DNA from: Kiritimatiellia bacterium
Lineage (GTDB): Bacteria; Verrucomicrobiota; Kiritimatiellia; RFP12; DVOR01
Assembly: GCA_017548245.1 (NCBI GenBank)
Contig: JAFYMU010000021.1
Coordinates: 1-11,933 of the forward strand
Direction of reading: 5' to 3'
DNA length: 11,933 nucleotides
The first letter of the stretch is position 1. Each line of letters starts with the position of its first letter. The notes beneath the pieces are model-generated. The model had not been told where the DNA came from and made no database searches. It was given only the letters and a program-made list of their open reading frames with translations. This document shows, piece by piece, positions 1 through 6,101 of the stretch. A program made the position numbers and the translations under genes.

Positions 1-27
1 GTGCAATCGAATAACCGCTTATGACGT

Positions 28-56
28 TTGTCTGTAAATTTATGATAGTGTATGAT
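28..56 (+). promoter_or_regulatory. Possible sigma70-type promoter at left edge
   Basis: TTGTCT (28-33) and TATGAT (51-56) are separated by 17 bp and match the bacterial -35 and -10 consensus at 4/6 and 5/6 positions. Transcription would start near 63 and read toward the small ORF at 124. The ten bases TCTGTAAATT occur at 31-40 and again at 61-70, so one copy lies against the -35 and the other at the predicted start. That arrangement could be a pair of operator sites. This is a pattern match only, in AT-rich DNA where chance matches are common. Confidence 0.35.
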
Positions 57-123
57 TCTTTCTGTAAATTGCGTCGTGCGCGTACCATTAAATAAAAGGG
101 ATGTTGAGGAATGAAGCGGGTTT

Positions 124-312
124 ATGGATTTAAAGTCAGTGGAGTCATCCTTCCGGATGGCTGGAAATCTGTTTTGGGGCCGACTTGGCGGCTTGTATGC
201 GCTTTATAATGCGATGAATGGATGGGGTTGTTCAATGCCTGCGTCAGTTGGGATTGTTTCGCTTACGATTTATTTAACAAATGCTCGTAAAGCAAAACAA
301 CGATTAGCCTAG
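124..312 (+). CDS. Doubtful small hypothetical protein, 62 aa
   Basis: This 62-codon frame opens with ATG at 124 and ends with TAG. I do not recognise the product. It has a mildly hydrophobic middle to C-terminal stretch (about residues 36-51) followed by a basic end with several Lys and Arg, which could be a single membrane-associated helix. Against it, no well-spaced Shine-Dalgarno precedes the ATG: the only purine run, GAGGA at 106-110, is about 13 bases away. A competing ATG at 111 opens a 32-codon frame ending at 209 and overlaps it. Both could be chance frames in non-coding DNA. It is listed because a plausible promoter lies upstream and no other gene explains the region. Confidence 0.25.
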   Translation: MDLKSVESSFRMAGNLFWGRLGGLYALYNAMNGWGCSMPASVGIVSLTIYLTNARKAKQRLA

Positions 313-595
313 GGAATGTATCGTCATTGTTCTCGTTTTCTCTAGAAGATGGGTCTCGTGAATAAACCGGAAAGAAGAGGTTTTCGCAAATATGTGAGGC
401 TGCGTTGCAGGAATTGCGAACTTAAATCGTTGTTTTAAGGATGAATGAGTGAAAATTCTTTTGTAAGAATGTGATTTTCGCTGCTAGTATTGATTACTGT
501 TTTAGCGCAGAAGGGGTGGATTTTTGGATTTTAAGGCGGAGGAGAATGGGTGAAATGGGCTAAAAAGGGCGTTTTTAGGGTGGTTTTTGCCTAAT
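313..595. other. Region with no recognisable gene
   Basis: I see no convincing coding region here. A 29-codon frame (349-438) has no ribosome binding site and resembles nothing I know. A short imperfect hairpin surrounds ATTCTT/AAGAAT near 455-472. A second hairpin at 560-578 has arms CTAAAAA and TTTTTAG around a 5-base loop. The base composition is AT-rich with short G runs, unlike the coding DNA to the right. Confidence 0.5.
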
Positions 596-773
596 CAAAA
601 GCACTGCAATTGTCTCTGCAAAAGCACTGCTTTTGACCATCAATTGCAGTGCTTTTGACGAACAAAAGCAGTGCTTTTCAACCTCCAATTCCACTGCTTT
701 TGAAGGCCCTTGAATCGAGGCTCGATTGGGCTTGAATCGAGGCTCAATTGAGAAGGCAAAACAAGTGCTTTTG
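596..773. repeat. Array of eight 17-bp odd palindromes at 22-26 bp pitch
   Basis: Eight 17-bp units start at 596, 619, 641, 663, 686, 712, 734 and 757. The intervals are 23, 22, 22, 23, 26, 22 and 23 bp, with linkers of only 5-9 bp. Six units follow CAAAAGCA-S-TGCTTTTG, two 8-base arms around a single G or C. The unit at 619 is a perfect odd palindrome, and the unit at 641 is the exact reverse complement of the one at 596. The units at 712 and 734 share the layout with a different core, AATCGAG-G-CTCGATT. Half-sites vary mainly at positions 4-5 (AA, TT or TC). A degenerate ninth unit may sit at 783-799. The even two-turn spacing suggests a row of dimer binding sites or a chain of small RNA hairpins. 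No adjacent gene reveals which. Confidence 0.85.
709..752 (+). repeat. Tandem 22-bp direct repeat inside the palindrome array
   Basis: Two copies of a 22-base unit, at 709-730 and 731-752, lie head to tail with no gap. Both begin CTTGAATCGAGGCTC and differ only near the 3' end (GATTGGG against AATTGAG). Each contains one of the two divergent palindromes of the array. The direct repeat and palindromic layers share the same 22-bp period, which suggests that the array grew by duplication of whole pitch units. Confidence 0.8.
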
Positions 774-981
774 AAAACGGGGTAAAAGGGTGTGTTTTGG
801 GGATTGGCTAGGAGACATTGCGTGATTTGTTGCGCGATGGACCTGTAGAAGGGCGTCCTTAAGGGTGATTTTCCAAACAACGGGATTGCCTCCCGTGCCC
901 TGCCTATTTAATTAAGGTAGCGATCAGAAGGCGGTTGAAGGGAGGTGTAAATACTTTTTTTGAGAAAATGTAAAAAAGTGC
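774..981. other. Region with no recognisable gene, upstream of the tRNA promoter
   Basis: No coding region is supported. A short perfect hairpin at 880-896 has arms ACGGGA and TCCCGT around TTGCC, but no T-run follows on either strand, so it is not a clear terminator. A minus-strand TTG-initiated frame (880 down to 575) runs across the palindrome array. I regard it as an artefact of the repeats, because the 22/23-bp pitch does not preserve a reading frame. Confidence 0.5.
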
Positions 982-1011
982 TTGCATTATGAAATTGCGC
1001 TGTGCTATACT
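982..1011 (+). promoter_or_regulatory. Promoter of tRNA-Ala
   Basis: TTGCAT (982-987) and TATACT (1006-1011) are separated by 18 bp. The expected transcription start, near 1018, lies about ten bases before the mature tRNA 5' end at 1028, as is usual for single tRNA transcripts with a short leader. The bases between the -10 box and the tRNA start with TATGCGC. Confidence 0.7.
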
Positions 1012-1027
1012 ATGCGCATTCCTTTTC

Positions 1028-1103
1028 GGGGGTATAGCTCAGTTGGTAGAGCGTTTGAATGGCATTCAAAAGGTCAGGGGTTCGACTCCCCTTACCTCCA
1101 CCA
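1028..1103 (+). tRNA. tRNA-Ala (anticodon GGC)
   Basis: A complete cloverleaf can be drawn. The acceptor stem GGGGGTA (1028-1034) pairs with TACCTCC (1093-1099), giving the G3:U70 wobble that is the known identity element for alanyl-tRNA synthetase. The D stem is GCTC/GAGC. The anticodon stem TTTGA/TCAAA (1054-1058, 1066-1070) encloses the loop ATGGCAT with anticodon GGC at 1061-1063, which reads GCC and GCU codons. The T stem AGGGG/CCCCT encloses TTCGACT. The discriminator base is A1100 and the CCA end is encoded at 1101-1103. The gene stands alone between its own promoter and terminator. Confidence 0.97.
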
Positions 1104-1123
1104 TAAAAAGGAAGATTGAGAGG

Positions 1124-1149
1124 AAGACGGCTAACGGCCGTCTTTTTTT
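1124..1149 (+). terminator. Intrinsic terminator after tRNA-Ala
   Basis: The arms AAGACGGC (1124-1131) and GCCGTCTT (1137-1144) form a perfect 8-bp stem with a 5-base loop, followed by an unbroken T run to 1149 and a further T-rich stretch. It begins 20 bases after the tRNA CCA end, so it should define a short single-tRNA transcript. Confidence 0.9.
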
Positions 1150-1179
1150 GTTTTTTAGGCGGTTTCATTTTTGCACTGA

Positions 1180-1203
1180 TGGTATAGGTAAAGGGAGTCG
1201 AAC
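1180..1203 (-). repeat. Inverted degenerate copy of the tRNA-Ala 3' end
   Basis: Read on the minus strand, this 24-base segment matches the last 24 bases of the tRNA-Ala gene (1080-1103) at 21 of 24 positions, including the T-loop start, most of the 3' acceptor strand and the CCA. The mismatches fall opposite 1099, 1098 and 1091. The sequence 5' of it on the minus strand does not complete a T stem, so it is not a whole tRNA gene. It lies 76 bp beyond the intact tRNA in the opposite orientation. Such 3'-end fragments are typical of integration (att) scars or broken tRNA copies. The origin here is inferred. Confidence 0.75.
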
Positions 1204-1307
1204 GATGGGGAAGTGGGAGGGATGTTGGTCTGGAATGAGGATTTATTGCTAGGAATGCGTTCTTTTGGCGGTTTGGAGGGGGTAGAGTGTGGTAGAATAG
1301 GGCGGAT

Positions 1308-2120
1308 ATGAAGAATGATTTTCCTGTTACTTTGCGGCGTCCGTTAGTCGTCTTTGATATTGAGTCGACGGGTACGTCGCCGCGTGCTGATCGTATTATT
1401 GAGTTGGCGGCGATTCGGTTGAATCCGGATGGGTCGCGTGACGAACGTGAGTGGTTGTTGAATCCGCAGATGAAGATTCCCGTGGAGGCGATTGCGATTC
1501 ATGGGATTACGGATGCTGAGGTGGAGGATTGTCCGACCTTTGCTGAGGTGGCGTCTGAGATCTTTATGTTTTTTGATGGGTGTGACTTGGCGGGTTTCTC
1601 GGCGGGTTACTTTGATGCGCAGATTCTGAATGAGGAGTTTTTGCGTTGCGAGATTCGCAATTTCCATCCAGAGGGGCGTGCGTTATTGGATGCCCAGAAG
1701 ATTTACCATAAGCGCGAACCGCGTGATTTGACGGCGGCGTTGAAGTTTTACTGCAATGCAGACTTGGGTGAGGCTGCGCATGGGGCAATGGCCGATACGC
1801 GTGCTACGTTGGATGTGCTGATTGGTCAGTTTAAGCGTTATCCGGATTTGCCGCGTGATATTGAAGCGTTGGATAAGCTGTTTAATCCGCAGGATCCGTT
1901 GAACGTAGACCGCATGGGCCGTTGGCGTTGGGTCAATGGTGAGGTGTGCGTGAACTTCGGTAAGAAGAAGGGCGCCAAGTTGGTTGAATTGGCTCAAGGG
2001 ATTGTGCCGGATGGCAAGTCCTTCTTGAAGTGGATGGTGAAGAGTGATTTCCCAGAGGATACGCGTGCGGTGGCAGAGAATGCGTTAAGGGGCATTTATC
2101 CGTCGCGTGGGCGTCATTAA
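1308..2120 (+). CDS. DEDDh-family 3'-5' exonuclease with ExoX-like C-terminal domain
   Basis: The 270-residue product has an N-terminal RNase T/DnaQ-type exonuclease fold. Exo I shows as FDIEST with D17 and E19, Exo II as GFSAGYFD with D103, and Exo III as HGAMADT with H158 and D163, so all five metal-binding and catalytic residues of the DEDDh class are present. Residues about 205-250 (VNFGKKKGAK, then FLKWMVKSDFP) match the small domain at the end of exodeoxyribonuclease X-like proteins. The likely role is 3'-5' trimming of DNA in repair or proofreading. It is not a full DNA polymerase III epsilon subunit, because there is no alpha-binding tail that I recognise. The start ATG has the purine run AGGGCGG four bases upstream. 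It heads the plus-strand operon, but I could not identify a confident promoter between 1150 and 1307. Confidence 0.9.
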   Translation: MKNDFPVTLRRPLVVFDIESTGTSPRADRIIELAAIRLNPDGSRDEREWLLNPQMKIPVEAIAIHGITDAEVEDCPTFAEVASEIFMFFDGCDLAGFSAGYFDAQILNEEFLRCEIRNFHPEGRALLDAQKIYHKREPRDLTAALKFYCNADLGEAAHGAMADTRATLDVLIGQFKRYPDLPRDIEALDKLFNPQDPLNVDRMGRWRWVNGEVCVNFGKKKGAKLVELAQGIVPDGKSFLKWMVKSDFPEDTRAVAENALRGIYPSRGRH

Positions 2121-2162
2121 GCGTGCTTTTGAATGAATTGATTAGCAGAAGGAGTTTGACCG

Positions 2163-2987
2163 ATGCATGATATTAGACCTTTTATGGATGCGTTTCGTGA
2201 AACGGGTTCGTATCGTACGCCTGCGGAACGTTTGGGCAAGTTGCGCAAGAATTCGTGGTGGACGTCGTTCGTCTACAACGTGCGCGGTTTGGGCGGTTCG
2301 ATGGGACGCGCCACATGGCTTTCGCACTTAGGGAAGTTCCATGACTTGCAGTGGCAGGAATGCGGCTTGCATTTGTTGTGGGAGACCGAACGTATGGGCA
2401 CCGAGGTCATCATTGAGGGTTTTGAGAACTTGAAGGGGATTGGTCCTGCGGTGGTCGTGGGCAATCACATGAGTTTGTATGAAACCTTTGCGTGCCCGGC
2501 ATTGGTGCGCATCTTTGGTGATGTGGCGATTGTGCTCAAGGAATCGTTGATGAAGGCGCCGCTCTTGGGGCAGACCTTCGCGACGCGTAAGATGATTCCG
2601 GTGAGCCGTAAGGACCCGAAGGCAGATTTGAAGGCTGTGTTGACTCATGGCGAACGTTTCTTGCGCGAGGATAATACGTCGGTGTTGCTCTATCCGCAGG
2701 GCACGCGTCAGTCCTATTTTGATTGCCGCAAGTTTAACACGTTGGGTGTGAAGTTGGCGCAGAATGCGGGCGTGCCGGTGGTGCCGATTGCGGCGCAGAC
2801 CGCTTTCTTGGGCGTGGGCCGTTACACGAAGGATTTTGGTCCTGTGGACACCTCCGTTCCGGTTCGCTTTGCGTGCGGTCCTGCGATTCAGGTGACGCGT
2901 GCGAATGCGAAGGAAGCGCAGGCGCAGTGTGTGGACTTCATTGCCTCGAAGCTCGAAGAGTGGGGGTGCGTTGAGGTGCGTCGATGA
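2163..2987 (+). CDS. Lysophospholipid acyltransferase family protein (PlsC-like)
   Basis: The 274-residue product belongs to the glycerolipid acyltransferase (LPLAT) superfamily, whose members move an acyl chain onto lysophosphatidic acid or a related lysolipid at the inner membrane. Motif I reads NHMSLYE (101-107), with Glu where the classic NHx4D box has Asp. The Gly-Thr-Arg motif reads YPQGTR (177-182), with Gln where the usual box has Glu. A core of VVVGNH and GVPVVPIA strands is clear. I know of related bacterial proteins with a similar variant (NHMSxxET and PQxTR), so this looks like a subfamily rather than a dead enzyme. There is no obvious long membrane segment. AAGGAG at 2149-2154 sets the start. 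The stop overlaps the next start as ATGA. The substrate is unknown. Confidence 0.85.
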   Translation: MHDIRPFMDAFRETGSYRTPAERLGKLRKNSWWTSFVYNVRGLGGSMGRATWLSHLGKFHDLQWQECGLHLLWETERMGTEVIIEGFENLKGIGPAVVVGNHMSLYETFACPALVRIFGDVAIVLKESLMKAPLLGQTFATRKMIPVSRKDPKADLKAVLTHGERFLREDNTSVLLYPQGTRQSYFDCRKFNTLGVKLAQNAGVPVVPIAAQTAFLGVGRYTKDFGPVDTSVPVRFACGPAIQVTRANAKEAQAQCVDFIASKLEEWGCVEVRR

Positions 2988-3835
2988 GATGCGCCTTGGG
3001 GGTGAAGGCTATTGCGGCGATGCTCATGTTGGGCATCGCCGAATTTGCTTGGGCACAGTTCTCCATCCAGGAGATGTTTGAGGCAAATGTGATTACCAAC
3101 CGCATGCAGGAGACGATGCCGGTGCGCGTGTGGCGGAATTACAAACCGTCGGATTGCCCGGTGCCTGTGTTGGTGTTGCTGCATGGTAGCGGCGAGTGTG
3201 GGCAGGATAATGCGAAACACTTGCCAGCGTTCGCACCGATTCACCGTCAGGCCTTGATTGATGAGGATTTGCCGCCGGCGTTGTATCTGGTGCCGCAGTG
3301 TACGCAACGCAATGCGTGGGTGCGCACGATTGCTTTTCAAGCGGACTATCGCGTGCCGCGTTATCCCGCTCCAGCGTTGCGAACGGTGAAGGAATACCTG
3401 GATCAATTGGTGGAAGAGGGGATTGCAGATCCCGACCGCCTCTACTTGATGGGGCTTTCATTGGGCGGCTTTGGCGTGTGGGATGCCATTCAGCGTTGGC
3501 CGAACACCTTTGCGGCGGCGGTGCCGATTTGCGCGGGCGGTTCGGTTCAAGATGAGGCGATTCAAAACGCCAAGACGACATCGGTTTGGGTCTTTCACGG
3601 CGATAAGGATGTGAATGTGCCGGTGGCATGTTCGCAACGGATGGTGGCGAAATTGACCGCAGCGGGCGCGAATCCGAAGTACACCGAGTACAAAGATGCG
3701 GGCCACAATGTGTGGACGCGCGCCTTTAAGGATACGGCACTCTTGAAGTGGGTCTTCCGTCAACGTCGCGGGAAGAAGGAGTCGACCTCCAAGGGTTTTT
3801 GGGGGCAGTTGAAGGCGTATGTGACGCCAGATTAA
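2984..3835 (+). CDS. Secreted alpha/beta-hydrolase (predicted esterase/peptidase)
   Basis: The 283-residue protein starts with a signal peptide (hydrophobic stretch 7-23, likely cleavage after AWA at 24), so it acts in the periplasm or outside the cell. The hydrolase core shows VLLHGSGE (64-71, oxyanion region), the nucleophile elbow GLSLGG with S159, HGDKDVNVP with the likely acid D209, and H241 in DAGHNVW. The overall layout matches the feruloyl-esterase/predicted-peptidase group (COG4099-like: LLHGSGE, then LVPQC, then GLSLGG). The last 25 residues are basic and lie outside the fold. Translation is probably coupled to the acyltransferase through the 4-base overlap. Together they could handle esterified lipid or polysaccharide substrates, but the true substrate cannot be read from sequence. 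Confidence 0.85.
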   Translation: MRCALGVKAIAAMLMLGIAEFAWAQFSIQEMFEANVITNRMQETMPVRVWRNYKPSDCPVPVLVLLHGSGECGQDNAKHLPAFAPIHRQALIDEDLPPALYLVPQCTQRNAWVRTIAFQADYRVPRYPAPALRTVKEYLDQLVEEGIADPDRLYLMGLSLGGFGVWDAIQRWPNTFAAAVPICAGGSVQDEAIQNAKTTSVWVFHGDKDVNVPVACSQRMVAKLTAAGANPKYTEYKDAGHNVWTRAFKDTALLKWVFRQRRGKKESTSKGFWGQLKAYVTPD

Positions 3836-3854
3836 GTAATGCGTTAGGGTGGGT

Positions 3855-4949
3855 ATGAGCTTGCGTATTGTTTGGATTTTATTTACGGTTCTTGCGGTGA
3901 TTACGGCAGTTGGCCCCGTGCGTCAACTCAAGGCTCCGCTGTGGTTTCGCCTGCTTTTGGGCTTCTTCTTTATCTCGGCGTCGCAGGGGTATGTGTTGCA
4001 GAAGCTCTTTGATGCCTCGGTGATGTGTCCTGATAAACTGCCCTTCTGGTTGCTCGTGCCTGCCAAGTGGGGCGACATTACCACGTTAACCACTGGGTGC
4101 GCCTCGTTGCTTTGGTGGGGGCTGCGTTTGCTTCGTGTGAAACTGACGCCGCTCGCGCCGTTGGTGTTAGGCGTTCTCCTCGGCACGTGGATGTTGTACA
4201 TGGGCGAACGCCAACCGCCGATTCGCGAACGCGTCTTGGAAGTGCCGCAGTTGCCGGCCGAAGCAGAAGGTCTGCGCGTTGCCGTGATTGCCGACTTGCA
4301 CATTGACTGTTGGCGCAGTCGCGCGTGGTGCGAACGCTTTGTGGAACGCCTCAATGCGGCGCAACCGCAGTTGATTCTCTTTACGGGTGACCAAGTGGAT
4401 GGCGAGTTCGAACGTCGCATCGATGATTTGGCACCGTTGGCCGCCTTGCAGGCACCGTTGGGCAAGTTTGTGATTAGTGGCAACCACGAGTGCATGTTTG
4501 ACGTGGAGGCGTATCTGCGTTACTACCAAACCCTAGGCTTGACCGTGCTGGATGGTAAGACGGAGGTGGTGCGTGGCGTGACCCTTTTGGGTTTGCCCGA
4601 CTCCTTGTCGTTGACCGATTATGAGAATGCGGCGATGTTGGAAACGATGATGGCGGAATTGCCACAGTCGGCCTGTACGCTGCTTCTTGTGCATAAGCCT
4701 GGCATTGCAAAACTCGCGGATGTCTTGGGTGTGGATGCGCAACTCTCGGGGCACACCCATGGTGGTCAATTCCCTGGGTTAGCGTTCTTGATGAAACGTT
4801 TTAATGAAGGCTTTGTGCGTGGGCACTACACGTTGCCGAACGGGTTAAGTCTCTTTGTGGCGCCCGGGAGTGCGGCGTGGATTGGTTTCCCGTATCGTCT
4901 CTATTCGTCTGAGATTTCGATTTTGACGTTAACGCGTGCGAATCGGTAA
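3855..4949 (+). CDS. Membrane-anchored calcineurin-like metallophosphoesterase (YkuE-like)
   Basis: Residue numbers count from an in-frame GTG at 3849. I prefer the ATG at 3855, because AGGG (3846-3849) is well spaced before it. The N-terminal 120 residues hold about four hydrophobic segments (around 5-22, 32-50, 64-92 and 102-119). The catalytic domain then shows every metallophosphoesterase block: ADLH (D149, H151), GDQVD (D181), GNHE (N212, H213), H282 in VHKPG and GHTHGG (H302, H304). The blocks ligate two metals and hydrolyse phosphomono- or diesters. The architecture resembles YkuE and related membrane phosphohydrolases, some of which act on lipid A precursors such as UDP-diacylglucosamine. 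A lipid phosphate substrate would suit the acyltransferase neighbour, but that is inference. The gene starts about 20 bp after the hydrolase stop. Confidence 0.9.
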   Translation: MSLRIVWILFTVLAVITAVGPVRQLKAPLWFRLLLGFFFISASQGYVLQKLFDASVMCPDKLPFWLLVPAKWGDITTLTTGCASLLWWGLRLLRVKLTPLAPLVLGVLLGTWMLYMGERQPPIRERVLEVPQLPAEAEGLRVAVIADLHIDCWRSRAWCERFVERLNAAQPQLILFTGDQVDGEFERRIDDLAPLAALQAPLGKFVISGNHECMFDVEAYLRYYQTLGLTVLDGKTEVVRGVTLLGLPDSLSLTDYENAAMLETMMAELPQSACTLLLVHKPGIAKLADVLGVDAQLSGHTHGGQFPGLAFLMKRFNEGFVRGHYTLPNGLSLFVAPGSAAWIGFPYRLYSSEISILTLTRANR

Positions 4950-4957
4950 GCGCGTGG

Positions 4958-4965
4958 AAGGAGGT
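4958..4965 (+). promoter_or_regulatory. Strong Shine-Dalgarno deciding the GTG start of eboE
   Basis: AAGGAGGT lies five bases before GTG at 4971, with no competing ATG near it. The same octamer at 6091-6098 precedes the SDR gene and overlaps the eboE stop codon. Both are near-perfect matches to the 16S anti-Shine-Dalgarno, so these two genes are probably well translated. Confidence 0.85.
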
Positions 4966-4970
4966 CTTGA

Positions 4971-6092
4971 GTGAATCCCATTACCTACTGTATGAATGTT
5001 CACAAAGGGGAGAGCTTGGAGTCTATTCAAGCGGCACTTCGCGATGTGACGATTCCGTTGCGTGAGGCGTTGGGCGAACCCGGGGCCTTTCCGATTGGCT
5101 TGCGTTTAAGTGCGGCGGCGGCACAACAGTTGCGTCTGCCCACAACCTGTCACCGTTTTTCGACCTTCTTGTCGCACAATGACTTGGCGGTGATTGGCAT
5201 TAATGGGTTTCCCTATGGCGCCTTTCACGATGCTTGTGTTAAGACATCGGTCTACCAACCCGACTGGGCTTCGCCCGCACGAAGTGCCTACACGCGCGAC
5301 CTCTTCTATGCGTTGTCGCATTTGCCCGTGGCTCGCATGGGCGACTATGTGCCGAGCGTGACCACGGTGCCGTTGGCCTATGATGAAGGTCACGGTATCT
5401 CGGAAAACATCTTTGAAGAACTCTGTTCGATCGCGCTCTTCTTGCGCAAGTTAGAGGGCTTTACTGGCAAACGGATGTGCTTGGCTTTGGAACCCGAACC
5501 CGACTGTTTGCTTGAGTCGACGCAGACAACGATTGACTTCTTCGAACGCCTCTGGCGTCATCCGTTGTGGGTGCCTGCTTATCGTAATTACATTGGCATC
5601 TGCTTTGACACCTGTCACTTCGCCTTGGGTTATGAAGATCCGTTGCATGCGTTGCGAACCATTGTCTCGGCGAATGTGCCGGTGGCCCGCATTCAGGTCT
5701 CGGCGGCATTAGAATTTAATCGTTACACGACGGCCGAGGACTTGCGTCCCTTTATTGATCAGCAATACCTCCATCAGACCCGTCGCCGCGAAGCGAATGC
5801 CGACTTGACCTGTTTTGATGACTTGACCGAGGAGGTCTTGCCGCAAATCGTTGGACAGAGCGGGCGCATTCACTACCATGTGCCGTTGGCATGGGCAGGA
5901 ACCGCACAGTTGGAATCAACGCGCCGAACCCTAACCTCCGCCTTCTGGCGTTATGTTCGTGCCGGTGGGTGGCCCTTAGAGGTGGAGACCTACACGTACT
6001 TTGTCTATCCCGAAGCCTTCCGCAAGCGGACGCTCTCCGAGTGGTTGTTGGAAGATTTGCTCTGGGTGAAACGTCAGTTACAATCGGTGTAA
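4971..6092 (+). CDS. eboE: EboE-type metabolite traffic protein (TIM-barrel, sugar isomerase-like)
   Basis: The 373-residue product matches the EboE family along its whole length. Family blocks are TYCMNVHKGE (5-14), GLRLSA (43-48), INGFPYGAFH (77-86), VYQPDW (94-99), TTVPL (131-135), ALEPEPD (172-178), CFDTCHFALGYED (211-223), IQVSAAL (241-247), YLHQ (266-269), HYHVPL (301-306) and LEVETYT (336-342). The Glu, Asp, His and Glu residues in the EPEPD, FDTCH, HVP and EVET blocks look like the metal ligands of xylose-isomerase-like barrels. Ebo cluster proteins are linked to moving or processing secondary metabolites toward the periplasm, and the reaction of EboE is not settled. The usual partners EboA-D and EboF are not in this window. 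Its place beside a phosphoesterase and an SDR suggests work on a phosphorylated or sugar-like compound. Confidence 0.9.
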   Translation: MNPITYCMNVHKGESLESIQAALRDVTIPLREALGEPGAFPIGLRLSAAAAQQLRLPTTCHRFSTFLSHNDLAVIGINGFPYGAFHDACVKTSVYQPDWASPARSAYTRDLFYALSHLPVARMGDYVPSVTTVPLAYDEGHGISENIFEELCSIALFLRKLEGFTGKRMCLALEPEPDCLLESTQTTIDFFERLWRHPLWVPAYRNYIGICFDTCHFALGYEDPLHALRTIVSANVPVARIQVSAALEFNRYTTAEDLRPFIDQQYLHQTRRREANADLTCFDDLTEEVLPQIVGQSGRIHYHVPLAWAGTAQLESTRRTLTSAFWRYVRAGGWPLEVETYTYFVYPEAFRKRTLSEWLLEDLLWVKRQLQSV

Positions 6093-6101
6093 GGAGGTGC
6101 G

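Noticed and set aside
349..438. Possible 29-aa basic peptide
   Set aside because: It has no ribosome binding site, is short, and has no recognisable family. It is most likely chance.
596..773. CRISPR array
   Set aside because: The units are 17 bp palindromes with linkers of 5-9 bp, too short for spacers, and two unit types are mixed. No cas gene is present.
575..880. Minus-strand 101-aa coding frame with a TTG start
   Set aside because: It runs straight across the palindrome array, whose 22/23-bp pitch shifts the frame between copies. A purine run does precede the TTG, but the product resembles nothing.
989..1252. Plus-strand 87-aa frame across the tRNA
   Set aside because: It reads through the complete tRNA-Ala cloverleaf and the following terminator, so it is not a gene.
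2124..2131. Lone TGCTTTTG half-site of the palindrome array in the exonuclease-acyltransferase gap
   Set aside because: A single 8-base match is expected by chance and has no partner arm.
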